From positions 1 to 64,000 of the forward strand of contig NZ_BCTA01000052.1 of NCBI RefSeq assembly GCF_001570485.1: DNA of 64,000 bases, written 5' to 3'. Below the pieces are notes generated by a model. The model was not told the DNA's origin, did no database searches, and worked only from the letters and a program-made list of their open reading frames with translations. Positions 25,430 through 33,712 of this stretch are shown here, one piece after another. The position numbers and the translations under genes are program-made. The stretch comes from Mycolicibacterium novocastrense (GTDB taxonomy: Bacteria > Actinomycetota > Actinomycetes > Mycobacteriales > Mycobacteriaceae). Position 1 is the stretch's first letter; the number at the start of each line of letters is the position of its first letter.

Positions 25430-26593
25430 ATGGTTGCGTCGGGCCTCGATTTCGGTGTGCTGGGTCCGCTGCGTGTCAGCGTGAACCGCCAACCGGTGCC
25501 GTTGGGCACGCCGAAGCAGTGCGCTGTGCTGGCGCTGCTGCTGATCAACCGCAACCGTCCCGTGCCGCGCGATTCGATCATCGCGGCGATCTGGGACGAG
25601 GACATGCCGGAGGCCGACGCGATACACAACCTGCACGTCTACGTGGCGAACCTGCGCAAGGTGCTCGGTTCGGGCGGCGCCGACCCGAAGGCGATTTTGG
25701 CCAGTGCCCGGCCGGGCTATCAGCTCAACGTGCCCGACGCGGCCTGTGATCTGGGGCGGTTCAACACCGAGAAGGCCGCCGGGGCGCAGGCGGCGGCCGC
25801 CGGCCGTTTCGCGCTGGCCACCGACCGGCTGTCGGCCGCGTTGGCGCAATGGCGCGGTAGCGTTCTCGACGACCTGCGGGAGTTCCGCTTCGTCGAGCCG
25901 TTCGCCGCTGCGCTCGTAGAGGACAAGGTCGGGGCGCAGGTGTTACGCGCTGAATCCGAAATCGCCTGTGGGCGTTCAGATTCGGTAATCAGCGAGCTCG
26001 AGGACCTGGTTGGCGAGCATCCGTATCGGGAACCGCTGTGGGCGCAGCTGATCACGGCCTACTATCTGGCCGAGCGGCAGACCGATGCCCTTGAGGCGTA
26101 CCGCCGCGTCAGATCGACGCTGTCGGATGAACTGGGCATCGATCCAGGGCCGTCGTTACGCACACTGCACGAGCGGATCCTGCGCCAGGAACCGTTGGAC
26201 GTCCAGCGAATCGCGCAAAGCGATGCCTCCGACGTCGTCACCATGATCGAGAGCCATATGTCGACCACCATGACGGCCTCGTCGAGGTCCAATCGGGCGC
26301 AGCTCCGGGACTTCGCCGGACGCTGCTATCCCTTGGAAACGGTGGTGACCGGGATCGGGCGCAGGGCCGACAACACCATCGTCATCGACGACCCGAAAGT
26401 CAGCCGGTACCACGCGACGATCATCGACACCGGCGCCAGCTTCGTGATCAACGACCTGCGGTCCGGCAACGGTATCGTGGTGGCGCACGAGCGGGTTCGC
26501 GGCAGTACAACGCTTGGTGACGGCGACGTCATCGACATCGCCGGCCACCAGTTCACCTTCGAGATCGCACCGGGTGACTCACCGGCTTTCTGA
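25430..26593 (+). CDS. EmbR-like SARP regulator with C-terminal FHA domain
   Basis: 387 residues, matching the 388 of EmbR. An OmpR-type winged helix opens it (FGVLGPLRVSVNRQPVPLG, then LHVYVANLRKVLGSG). The bacterial transcriptional activation domain follows (DLGRFNTEKAAGA to EALEAYRRVRSTLSDELGID). The FHA domain is at about 300-380 with TGIGRRADNTIVI, DDPKVSRYHATI and DLRSGNGIVV, the phosphothreonine-binding Arg, Ser and Asn all present. In M. tuberculosis EmbR is phosphorylated by PknH and other kinases and regulates embCAB and hence arabinan synthesis. Here the adjacent PknD-like kinase is the likely partner. It is a paralogue of EmbR or EmbR2, not certainly either. Confidence 0.9.
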   Translation: MVASGLDFGVLGPLRVSVNRQPVPLGTPKQCAVLALLLINRNRPVPRDSIIAAIWDEDMPEADAIHNLHVYVANLRKVLGSGGADPKAILASARPGYQLNVPDAACDLGRFNTEKAAGAQAAAAGRFALATDRLSAALAQWRGSVLDDLREFRFVEPFAAALVEDKVGAQVLRAESEIACGRSDSVISELEDLVGEHPYREPLWAQLITAYYLAERQTDALEAYRRVRSTLSDELGIDPGPSLRTLHERILRQEPLDVQRIAQSDASDVVTMIESHMSTTMTASSRSNRAQLRDFAGRCYPLETVVTGIGRRADNTIVIDDPKVSRYHATIIDTGASFVINDLRSGNGIVVAHERVRGSTTLGDGDVIDIAGHQFTFEIAPGDSPAF

Positions 26594-26691
26594 CCGCTGA
26601 GCTGCACGAACGCCGCATTGAGTTTCCATTGAGGACCGCGCCCCATTCTTTTCTCAACGCCACACCAGATGGCCCCGAGAAAGGAACTCAG

Positions 26692-27075
26692 ATGATCAAG
26701 AACCGCATCGCCGCCACCGCCGCCCTCGTCATCTTCGGACTGGCCGCCCTGGCCGGTGTCCTCGCCGCGGCAAGCGCCAACGCCGACGCCGGCTCGAGCA
26801 CCTCGGGCACCGAGTTGACCGGAACCGCCCAGCAGTCGGTGGCCAACGCCCGCCAGGCGCTCGACGAGCAACTCGACGCGGCCCGCGACGGCAACGGAGT
26901 CGGCGTCCCTGCGCCCGGCATCGCCCAGACCGAACAGCACGTCACCTTCCCCAAGACCCCCCACGGCCCCTACACCGGCAAGCCCGGCCACAACGACGGC
27001 GCCGACCCCGCGACCGGCTCGCAGGCCCCCCAGCCGATGCAGGTCGCCTCGACACAGGTCAAGACCGCGCACTGA
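26692..27075 (+). CDS. Small secreted protein of unknown function
   Basis: 127 residues from ATG 26692 with GAAAGGAA upstream. A clear signal peptide (IKNRIAATAALVIFGLAALA, cleavage after about ASANA) is followed by a hydrophilic Ala/Gly/Pro-rich chain without cysteines. I do not recognise a family. It follows the EmbR-like gene by 98 bases and is closed by a strong terminator at 27087-27119, so it ends this transcription unit. Confidence 0.7.
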   Translation: MIKNRIAATAALVIFGLAALAGVLAAASANADAGSSTSGTELTGTAQQSVANARQALDEQLDAARDGNGVGVPAPGIAQTEQHVTFPKTPHGPYTGKPGHNDGADPATGSQAPQPMQVASTQVKTAH

Positions 27076-27086
27076 CCAACCCGCCC

Positions 27087-27119
27087 AACCCGCCGGCCCA
27101 GTCATGGGGCCGGCGGGTT
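27087..27119 (+). terminator. Strong intrinsic terminator hairpin
   Basis: AACCCGCCGGCCC (27087-27099) pairs perfectly with GGGCCGGCGGGTT (27107-27119) around a seven-base loop, followed by a short T-containing stretch. It lies 12 bases past the stop of the small secreted protein. Confidence 0.85.
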
Positions 27120-27217
27120 CTTGCTGTGGCTTGCCTTTCGCGGCGTGTCCCTCGCCACGGCCGCGAAGAATCTGCCAAGGTCGCAAGTCTGTGCCCACCC
27201 GCGCGCCAGGAGACCCC

Positions 27218-28582
27218 GTGAACGAAGCTCGAAGCGCCCTCTACCGGCGCGGTGCCCTCGCCTTGTCATCGGTCGCAGTGACGACGGCCATGTGGCTGGG
27301 TGCCGTGCCGCCCGCTTGGGCGGATCCGTACGACGACGGTGACGCACCCGAGATCGTCGATGATTCCGGCTCCTACGCCGAACCTGTCGAAGAACCCGGC
27401 CCGGTGGACGCGGGTGAGCCGGTTGCCGAGGCTCCCGAACCGGAGGCGCCGGCTCCCGACCTAGAGGAACCCGCGCCCGGCGCACCCGACGAACCCGGAC
27501 CCGCTGGCGCCCCCGACGAACCGGGACCCGTCGAGGCGCCCGACGAACCCGGACCCGCAGGGGCGCCCGACGAACCCGGACCCGCTGGGGCGCCGGACGA
27601 ACCGGGACCGGGCGACGCACCGGGTGACCCGGGCACCCCAGGGGACCCGGGTGATCCCGGCGACCCCGACACAAACATCGCCGACCCGGCCGTCGAGGCC
27701 GACACCGCCGACCCCGACATCGCCGAGGTGTCGCAGGAGGACTTCGACGAGGCGCACGGCGCCGACGCGGTGGACGTCGATCCGCCGACGGCGACAGAGA
27801 CGGAGGTCACCGAACTCACGGAGTCCCTGGAGTCGTTCACCAGCACCACAACCAGCACCACGTCGTCGACGTGGAGTAGCCCAGTGACGCAATGGAATTC
27901 GAGGTGGACCGGATATGACCGCTGGTTCCGGCCCGTCTTCACCAATCCGTACAAGACACCGCTGCAGATCATCTACCCCTACAACAACACCACCCGGGTC
28001 TTCGACGTCCCGCCGAGCGGACGCGCCGTTCTCACCGCCCCCGGTCCGGGCGTGTACAGCTTCACCGCGGTGAACCGGGACCCCTCGGGCAAGCCGGTGA
28101 CGGTGTCGACTGGCAGCTTCTCCGGCGGCGGCTATCGGCCGGCTCCCGGTCAGCCGCCGCCCCCAAAGCCCAAGCCGCCGACGACCTTCAAGAACGTGCT
28201 CGTAGCGCTCAAGTACAAGGACGGAGAATCGAAGCCGTTCCGGGTCAAAACGCTGGCCGATCTCGGCGATGACCCATCGGTCGGTGGTCACCGCGTGCTT
28301 CTCGACGAGGAGACTCCCGCGTGGGGGCACTGGACCAAGACCGGAGGCGGTGAGCGCCTGTTCGAGATCACCAGCACCCAACAGCTACCCGGTCTGGTCC
28401 AGCCGTCGCAGGGTCCGCTCCCTGGTTATCAAGTCCAGCTGAGCAGCAGCGAAACCGCTGCGCCCGCGCAGGATACGTGGGTGAAGCCCGTGGCCATCGC
28501 CGCGGCGGTCGCCGGCGTCCTGGCGATCGGTGCGGTGCTGTATTTCCTCCTGTCGGGCCGTCGACGCAAGACGGCGCCGTAA
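27218..28582 (+). CDS. Surface protein with APDEPGPAG repeats and C-terminal membrane anchor
   Basis: 454 residues from GTG 27218 (AGGAG upstream). A signal peptide ends near residue 33 (PPAWA). Residues 45-150 are an acidic Pro/Gly/Glu repeat region with five or more units like APDEPGPAG and then GDPGTPGDPGDPGDP. A Ser/Thr-rich linker follows (TSTTTSTTSSTWSSP). A folded-looking domain of about 190 residues begins WTGYDRWFRPVFTNPY, and the C-terminus has one membrane helix (VAIAAAVAGVLAIGAVLYFL) before GRRRKTAP. This is a type I membrane protein displayed outside the membrane, with a stalk and a head near the anchor. No known family. Confidence 0.75.
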   Translation: MNEARSALYRRGALALSSVAVTTAMWLGAVPPAWADPYDDGDAPEIVDDSGSYAEPVEEPGPVDAGEPVAEAPEPEAPAPDLEEPAPGAPDEPGPAGAPDEPGPVEAPDEPGPAGAPDEPGPAGAPDEPGPGDAPGDPGTPGDPGDPGDPDTNIADPAVEADTADPDIAEVSQEDFDEAHGADAVDVDPPTATETEVTELTESLESFTSTTTSTTSSTWSSPVTQWNSRWTGYDRWFRPVFTNPYKTPLQIIYPYNNTTRVFDVPPSGRAVLTAPGPGVYSFTAVNRDPSGKPVTVSTGSFSGGGYRPAPGQPPPPKPKPPTTFKNVLVALKYKDGESKPFRVKTLADLGDDPSVGGHRVLLDEETPAWGHWTKTGGGERLFEITSTQQLPGLVQPSQGPLPGYQVQLSSSETAAPAQDTWVKPVAIAAAVAGVLAIGAVLYFLLSGRRRKTAP

Positions 28583-28696
28583 CCGCGGCAATTCGTTCCG
28601 AAGGTCTCGATTCTGCGGCGGGACGGACACAACCGGGCATTTGCGTGTCTCGCCACCGTGGATTCGCCCGACGGGGCCGTAAATTCCTGAGTCACT

Positions 28697-29116
28697 ATGA
28701 CAAAGGCCTTGCGCACATTGGCAATCGCGGTCGCCCTGCCGGCGACCGCATGCGTTGCATTCGCCGCGACGGCGGCCGCCGATCCTCCGCTGCTCAACGG
28801 CTCCTACACCGAAGTGGACGGCGACTCCATCCTGGTGCTGACCTTCGCGACGAGCTGCGGGCCTGCCGGATGTACGGGCACGGTGGCCAGCAATCAGGGA
28901 TGGCGCACTCCCGCCACGTACTCCGGCGGCCGCTGGAACTTCACCGTCTCCAAGCCCGGAGGTCTCACCTGTGAAGACGGCAGCTATGAACCGGCCGTGG
29001 TGTCGATGTCGGTCGATCCCACAACGCTCGGCGGTGTCGTCTCCTCAGACTCCAACTACGGTTGTGCGGGCGGCGTCGTGACCCAGAGCCCGTTCCAACT
29101 GCGAAAGGTCAGCTGA
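28697..29116 (+). CDS. Small secreted protein with paired cysteines
   Basis: 139 residues. A signal peptide (TKALRTLAIAVALPATACVA) is cleaved near ATAAADP. The mature part of about 110 residues has four cysteines (CGPAGC, then two more in LTCEDGS and YGCAGG), probably two disulfides, and beta-strand-like sequence such as GGRWNFTVSKPGG. It resembles small mycobacterial exported proteins of unknown function. It converges on the GlxA-type regulator gene with a four-base gap. Confidence 0.72.
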   Translation: MTKALRTLAIAVALPATACVAFAATAAADPPLLNGSYTEVDGDSILVLTFATSCGPAGCTGTVASNQGWRTPATYSGGRWNFTVSKPGGLTCEDGSYEPAVVSMSVDPTTLGGVVSSDSNYGCAGGVVTQSPFQLRKVS

Positions 29117-29120
29117 CAGC

Positions 29121-30110
29121 TCAGCCCCGGATCGCGGTGCGGAATCTGTCGCGGTACGCCTTCGGGGACACGCCAAGGTGTTCGACGAACGCACGTCGAA
29201 GAGTCTCGGTGCTGCCGAAACCGGCGAGGTGTGCCGTGTCCGTGACGGTGCGTCCAGCGTCCAGTGCCGCACGGGCGGCGTCGATGCGGATCATCTCGAC
29301 ATATTCGGCGGGCGTCATTCCCAGCTCCGCGCGGAACAGCCGGGTCATCTGACGCGTACTCAATGACGCCCGTACCGCGAGGGATTTCACGCTGTGGTCG
29401 GCGGCCGGGTTGGCGGCGATCGCCTCGGTGACGACTCGAAGCGCCGACTGCGGTGGCGGGTTCGACTCGATGAGCGCGGAGAACTGCGATTGCCCGCCGG
29501 CCCTTTTGAGGTAGACGACCAACCAGCGAGCGACCTCGCGCACGAGGTCGGCACCATGGTCCTGTTCCACCAACGCGAGCGCGAGGTCGATGCCCGACGA
29601 CACCCCCGCCGAGGTGAAGACGTCGCCGTCACGGACGAAGAGGGCGTCGGGCTCAACGGTGATCTCCGGGAAGGCCCTGGCCAGCCTTCGGGTTTCGCGC
29701 CAATGCGTGGTCGCGCGCCGTCCGCTGAGCAACCCGGCCTGGGCCAGGATGAATGACCCTGTGCAGATCGAGCCCAACCGCCGCGTTCGACCCGCCACCG
29801 ATTTCACCGCCTCGACGAGCGCGGGATCGATAGGCCGAGAAGGAATGGTGTCGCTGCCCGCAACCAGGACGGTATCGGCATATTCGATCGACGTGATGGG
29901 GTCGGTGACGCCCATGCGGATTCCGATTGAGGTCGTCACGTCACACCCGTCGACCGACGCGATCCTGACCTCGTAGTCGCCGCCGAATCGATTGGCCTCG
30001 GCGAAGACCTCACCCGCCCCGGCGACATCAAGCATGGTCACGTCGTCGAAGACGACGATCACCACCACCCGCGAGCCCGCACCCGCAACCACTCCGTCAT
30101 TGTGTCGCAT
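29121..30110 (-). CDS. GlxA-family transcriptional regulator (DJ-1/PfpI domain plus AraC HTH)
   Basis: 329 residues from ATG 30110 (a TTG at 30131 would add seven). Residues 10-190 are a class I amidotransferase-like DJ-1/PfpI domain with the elbow Cys in GSICTGSFILAQAG. Residues 230-320 hold the AraC double helix-turn-helix (SLSTRQMTRLFRAELGMTP, then HLAGFGSTETLRRAF). Such regulators activate nearby catabolic or stress genes; the ligand site is in the DJ-1 domain. The divergent HD-domain gene at 30203 is the obvious candidate target, with about 90 bases between the two starts. Confidence 0.88.
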   Translation of the reverse strand: MRHNDGVVAGAGSRVVVIVVFDDVTMLDVAGAGEVFAEANRFGGDYEVRIASVDGCDVTTSIGIRMGVTDPITSIEYADTVLVAGSDTIPSRPIDPALVEAVKSVAGRTRRLGSICTGSFILAQAGLLSGRRATTHWRETRRLARAFPEITVEPDALFVRDGDVFTSAGVSSGIDLALALVEQDHGADLVREVARWLVVYLKRAGGQSQFSALIESNPPPQSALRVVTEAIAANPAADHSVKSLAVRASLSTRQMTRLFRAELGMTPAEYVEMIRIDAARAALDAGRTVTDTAHLAGFGSTETLRRAFVEHLGVSPKAYRDRFRTAIRG

Positions 30111-30202
30111 TTTGTGGGACGAACGGCTCAATCACCGTATGCGCGCGGCTCCTGACCTGCGTTGACTCAAACGAAGTAGTAGTCCAACAGAGGAGGCTGA
30201 CA

Positions 30203-30853
30203 ATGAGTACCCAATCGATCCAGTCGATCGCCGGCATAACGATCCCCGACAGCGCGCTGGTGCGCGACGCGACCGAGTACATCCGCAGCGCCGAAGACGA
30301 CCTGCTGTTCGACCATTCACGCAGGGTGTTCCTGTTCGGGGCACTGCGGGGCAACCGGTTGGGCCTGCGACCCGACCTCGAGCTGTTGTACGTGGCCGCG
30401 ATGTTCCACGATCTCGGGCTCACCGAGCGCTACCGCACCTCCGATCTACGCTTCGAAGTCGACGGCGCGAACGCGGCCCGCGACTTCCTGCTCGAGCGCG
30501 GCGTCGACGCAGCCGATGCCCGCAAGGTGTGGCTGGGCATCGCCTTGCACACCACCCCGGGTGTGCCGCAATTCCTGGACCCCGAGACCGCACTGGTGAT
30601 TGCCGGTGTCGAGGCGGACGTCGTCGGGATCGGTCGGGAAGAGCTCTCGCCGCAGGCCATCGCCGCTGTGACCGCGGCCCACCCTCGGCCCGACTTCAAG
30701 AACCGCATCCTCGCGGCCTTCAACGACGGCATGAAACACCGCCCCGACACCACGTTCGGGACCATGAACGCCGATGTGCTGGCGCACTTCGACCCGACGT
30801 TCGAGCGGCAGGACTTCGTCGACCTCATCTTGAACAACAGCTGGCCCGAGTAG
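30203..30853 (+). CDS. HD-domain hydrolase, cyanamide hydratase-like
   Basis: 216 residues with ACAGAGGAGG upstream of the ATG. The metal-binding HD pattern is visible: LFDHSRRVFLFG gives the first His, AAMFHDLGLTERY the His-Asp pair, and GIALHTTPGVP a later His. The size and layout fit the HD phosphohydrolase/cyanamide hydratase family often found beside GlxA-type regulators. The substrate is unknown. It is followed at 17 bases by the start of a truncated nitroreductase gene, so the original operon had a second enzyme. Confidence 0.82.
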   Translation: MSTQSIQSIAGITIPDSALVRDATEYIRSAEDDLLFDHSRRVFLFGALRGNRLGLRPDLELLYVAAMFHDLGLTERYRTSDLRFEVDGANAARDFLLERGVDAADARKVWLGIALHTTPGVPQFLDPETALVIAGVEADVVGIGREELSPQAIAAVTAAHPRPDFKNRILAAFNDGMKHRPDTTFGTMNADVLAHFDPTFERQDFVDLILNNSWPE

Positions 30854-30870
30854 CGGAGAGGAGCACAGAA

Positions 30871-31002
30871 ATGGACATCCACGAAGCGCTGTACACCACC
30901 AGGATGATGCGCCGATTGCGGCCGGATCCGATCCCACTCGACGCGTCAATTCCACGAATCCAACGGCACATTGGCGATAGTCTCGCCCCAGCCTCGCAGT
31001 GA
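30871..31002 (+). pseudogene. Truncated nitroreductase, N-terminal fragment only
   Basis: After GGAGAGGAG the frame begins MDIHEALYTTRMMRRLRPDP and continues IPLDASI, the standard opening of flavin nitroreductases. It then departs into PRIQRHIGDSLAPASQ and stops at 43 codons, where a 200-residue protein is expected. The FMN-binding remainder is not in the next 400 bases. A deletion or rearrangement after about codon 27 is likely. Confidence 0.75.
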
Positions 31003-31054
31003 GCGTCTCGAATCAGCCTAGCTTCTTCACCGAGGCCGTCGAAGGAGGTGTCAG

Positions 31055-31306
31055 ATGTCCCGTCCACTAGGATTTCTTGGTCGATGCGCCGGTGCGGTGG
31101 TTCTCGGATGCGCGCTCACCGCGGGTTCCGTCGTCACCACCCTGGCCGGTGCCTCTGCGCAATCGATCACCGAACCGGCTTGCAGCGGAAGTGAATCCAT
31201 TGTCGATGGCACACCGACATGCGTGCCCGCACCTGTGGCACCGGGGGTCTCCAACGTGCAACCCGCCCCGGCCGACACCCAACAGCAAGACGGCGGACAT
31301 CACTGA
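31055..31306 (+). CDS. Small secreted peptide
   Basis: 83 residues. The start has an excellent ribosome site (AAGGAGGTG, six bases before ATG). A signal peptide ends near residue 35 (AGASA). The mature peptide of about 48 residues contains two cysteines (ACSGSES, TCVPAP) that could form a disulfide, is Pro-rich, and ends QQQDGGHH. I do not recognise a family. It stands just after the nitroreductase fragment. Confidence 0.65.
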   Translation: MSRPLGFLGRCAGAVVLGCALTAGSVVTTLAGASAQSITEPACSGSESIVDGTPTCVPAPVAPGVSNVQPAPADTQQQDGGHH

Positions 31307-31428
31307 GGCCCCGTCGGGCCCTGACGATGACAGCCCCGGACCTCACGACTCCAGGGCTGCCCGACAGACGACCTCAAGGCGTCGCCACCCCCCGGGCATC
31401 CGCTGCGTCACATCACGCGCGCGACAAC

Positions 31429-32097
31429 TCAACGCAGGTAGGTCTCGTCGCCGGTCGGGTATCCGCCGCCATGGGTCGTGATGTGCACATGGTCGTAATG
31501 GCCGTAGCCACCTCGTTGAGCGCCATCTGGCGTGTAGTACACGCCGCGCCAGATCGCATCCTGCAAGCCGAAGCGTTTCGCGTTGCGCAGGACGTAGGAG
31601 ACGATCTCGTCACCGAGCGCAATCCCCTCCGCGCTGCCCGGATTGGGGATCATCACGTCGAGCGCCAAGCCGTTGGGATGCCACCTCAGCGAATCCGGGC
31701 GCACACCGCCGATGTTGCTGATCTCGGGGAAAGCCTCGCTGATCGCGCGCGACGCGAGGATCGTCTTCACCTGGAGGCCGCGCTCGGGTGCGATGCCGAC
31801 CGGCAGAGAACGGTCGACAGTGCGGTAGCGGGCGGCCGCAACCATGGCGTCGGGTGCCACGCCGGGATTGACATGACCGATGGCCGCCGCGGGGGTTATC
31901 GGAGGGGCCGCGACGATCTCCAGACAACACGGTTGGGTGTCTGCGACCTCTTCGACGACGGGCTTGCTCTCGGGGGCCGGACGAGCCTCAAGATGGACGT
32001 CTCCGCCGACCGCGAAGAAGACAGCGGCCGGTCCGAGCACTGCAGCCACGCCCATCGGTGACGTGCGCCGCTTCTTGGCTACGGAGTGCCGACCCAC
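31429..32097 (-). CDS. Exported VldE/ARB_07466-like metallopeptidase-fold protein
   Basis: 222 residues from a GTG. An N-terminal basic stretch and a hydrophobic segment (about 14-32) suggest a signal or anchor. Residues 110-222 are a domain common in mycobacterial exported proteins, with WHPNGLALDVMIPNP and YGHYDHVHITTHGGGYPTG. The H-x6-D and HxH pattern is that of M15/LAS zinc peptidases, so action on peptidoglycan is possible but unproven. It may be the counterpart of M. tuberculosis Rv0320, which lies next to dcd there; here about 12 kb separates them. No ribosome site is seen before the GTG. Confidence 0.75.
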   Translation of the reverse strand: MGRHSVAKKRRTSPMGVAAVLGPAAVFFAVGGDVHLEARPAPESKPVVEEVADTQPCCLEIVAAPPITPAAAIGHVNPGVAPDAMVAAARYRTVDRSLPVGIAPERGLQVKTILASRAISEAFPEISNIGGVRPDSLRWHPNGLALDVMIPNPGSAEGIALGDEIVSYVLRNAKRFGLQDAIWRGVYYTPDGAQRGGYGHYDHVHITTHGGGYPTGDETYLR

Positions 32098-32194
32098 GCA
32101 GGGTTGTATATCAAATCGTTACATTCGCCGCAATCCAGGACGATCGGCTGTGACGGTGCCCGACCAGGGTGGATCATCTCCGGACGTGGCGAGA

Positions 32195-32956
32195 ATGCTC
32201 GAAGACAAGGTCATCATCGTCGCCGGCCTCGGCGGCATCGGCAACGGGCTGGCGCGCAGGTACGCCGACGAGGGAGCCCGTCTGGTGATCGGCGATATCG
32301 ACGCTGAGCTGGTGAAACGCGTCACGGACGAGATCGACCCCACGGGCAAGAGGATCCGCGGGACACATCTCGACGGCTCCGATGAGCAGTCCGTGATCTC
32401 GGCGGTCGCACTGGCCGTGGACACCTTCGGTCGCCTCGACGGCATGCACGTGAACTTCACCAATGCCGCGGACGCCTATCTGCCCGGCGGGGTCGTGGAG
32501 CTTCCCCTGGAAGCCTTCGACGAGGTGATGCGCGTCAACACCCGCGGTTTCGTCATCTGCGCCAAGCACGCCATCCCCGCGATGGTCGAGGCCGGCGGCG
32601 GTTCGATCGTCTTCACCGCTTCGATCGATGCCTACAACGGCGCAAGCACCCGGGTGTCGTATGCCATGAGCAAAGCTGCCGAGCTGGCGCTGATGCGACA
32701 CATCGCGCGCCGGTACGGACCAAAGGGCATCCGATGCAACGCGATTGCGCCGGGGTTGATCTGGCACTACAAATTCGACGAGCAGCCGATGCCCGACGGC
32801 GTCGTCGAGCAGACCCGCGCACGCCAGATGATCAAGGCCCGGTTCGGGACGCCCAACGACGTCGCCGCATTGGCCGCGCTTCTGCTCTCCGACGACGGCA
32901 GCTTCATCACCGCGCAGACGATCAGCGTTGACGGCGGGGTGACGTTCCGGCCCTGA
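32195..32956 (+). CDS. Short-chain dehydrogenase/reductase
   Basis: 253 residues, the classical SDR size. The NAD(P) loop is VAGLGGIGNGLARRYADEG, a slightly unusual form since family members generally have TGxxxGxG. VIGDID at the end of strand 2 suggests NAD(H). FTNAADA replaces the usual NNAG. The catalytic Ser is in IVFTASIDAYNGAST and the Tyr-Lys pair in VSYAMSKAAEL. The substrate is unknown. ATG 32195 was chosen from the fold; a GTG at 32186 is also in frame. It is convergent with the partner-switching operon, six bases from its last gene. Confidence 0.87.
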   Translation: MLEDKVIIVAGLGGIGNGLARRYADEGARLVIGDIDAELVKRVTDEIDPTGKRIRGTHLDGSDEQSVISAVALAVDTFGRLDGMHVNFTNAADAYLPGGVVELPLEAFDEVMRVNTRGFVICAKHAIPAMVEAGGGSIVFTASIDAYNGASTRVSYAMSKAAELALMRHIARRYGPKGIRCNAIAPGLIWHYKFDEQPMPDGVVEQTRARQMIKARFGTPNDVAALAALLLSDDGSFITAQTISVDGGVTFRP

Positions 32957-32962
32957 TCCCGG

Positions 32963-33370
32963 TCAGTGCAGACGCGACACCAATGTCCAGCGGTTACCGG
33001 TTTCCTCGCGCCGATAGGACAGCTCGTCGAGCACCCTCAGCGTGATGGCCAGCCCCCGGCCGCTTTCCGCGAGTTCGTCGGGCAGCTCCACTTGACTGAG
33101 GTCGACGGGGGACGGTCCGCCGTCGTCGATGAGGGTGGCGATCACTTCGGTCGGTGAGACCGTGACCTCCATTCGTAACCGCACCGACTGGCCGCCCCCA
33201 GCATGCTCGATGATATTGGCGCCGATCTCTCCGACCGCCAGATCCATCGACATCCGGGTCCCATCGGGAATGTCATGCCTCTGCCACACCTCGTCCAATG
33301 TTTCGTGCAGGGCTGCAAGGGTTTCGGGTCCGGTGGCCATTTCGACGACGGCGGTGGGATTCTGCATCAT
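32963..33370 (-). CDS. RsbW-type anti-sigma factor / serine kinase
   Basis: 135 residues forming a GHKL ATPase domain: MDLAVGEIGANIIEHAGGG carries the N-box, LIDDGGPSP the G1 box and ELAESGRGLAITLRVLDEL the G2 box. RsbW-type proteins bind either a sigma factor or a STAS antagonist and phosphorylate the latter. It is the last gene of the five-gene operon, nine bases after the STAS gene, so these two are the natural kinase-substrate pair. No sigma factor gene is nearby; the final target could be elsewhere or could be the synthase itself. Confidence 0.88.
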   Translation of the reverse strand: MMQNPTAVVEMATGPETLAALHETLDEVWQRHDIPDGTRMSMDLAVGEIGANIIEHAGGGQSVRLRMEVTVSPTEVIATLIDDGGPSPVDLSQVELPDELAESGRGLAITLRVLDELSYRREETGNRWTLVSRLH

Positions 33371-33379
33371 CGGTCGCTT

Positions 33380-33712
33380 CTAGTCGAATGCGGCATCGGC
33401 TGTGGGATGTGCGCGCAGCACTCGGTCCAGGTTCGTCAGCGACAACACGGTTTCCACCTGCGTCGTGGGCGCCGCGATTCTCAGATCCCCGCCCGCCTGC
33501 CTCGCGAGCTTGAGGCCGGAGATCAGCGCCCCGAGCCCCGACGAGTCGATGAACTCCGTTGCCGACAGATCCACGACCAGCCGGGTGTTGCCGTCCTCGA
33601 TGAGGCCGTGTAGTTCCTTGCGCAGCGCCGGCGCCGCCACCATGTTCAGCCGCCCCTCGGGCTTTACCACCACTGCGCCCGAAGCTGTTGTACGCCTAGT
33701 CGATCCGGTCAC
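33380..33712 (-). CDS. STAS-domain anti-anti-sigma factor
   Basis: 110 residues. The STAS phosphorylation site is in ATEFIDSSGLGALISGLKLA, the Ser that RsbW-type kinases modify and SpoIIE-type phosphatases restore. GRLNMVAAPALRKELHGLI and VLSLTNLDRVLRA are the flanking conserved segments. It starts with a GTG that overlaps the synthase stop by four bases, indicating translational coupling. Its state should report the balance between the phosphatase and kinase of the same operon. Confidence 0.9.
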   Translation of the reverse strand: MTGSTRRTTASGAVVVKPEGRLNMVAAPALRKELHGLIEDGNTRLVVDLSATEFIDSSGLGALISGLKLARQAGGDLRIAAPTTQVETVLSLTNLDRVLRAHPTADAAFD

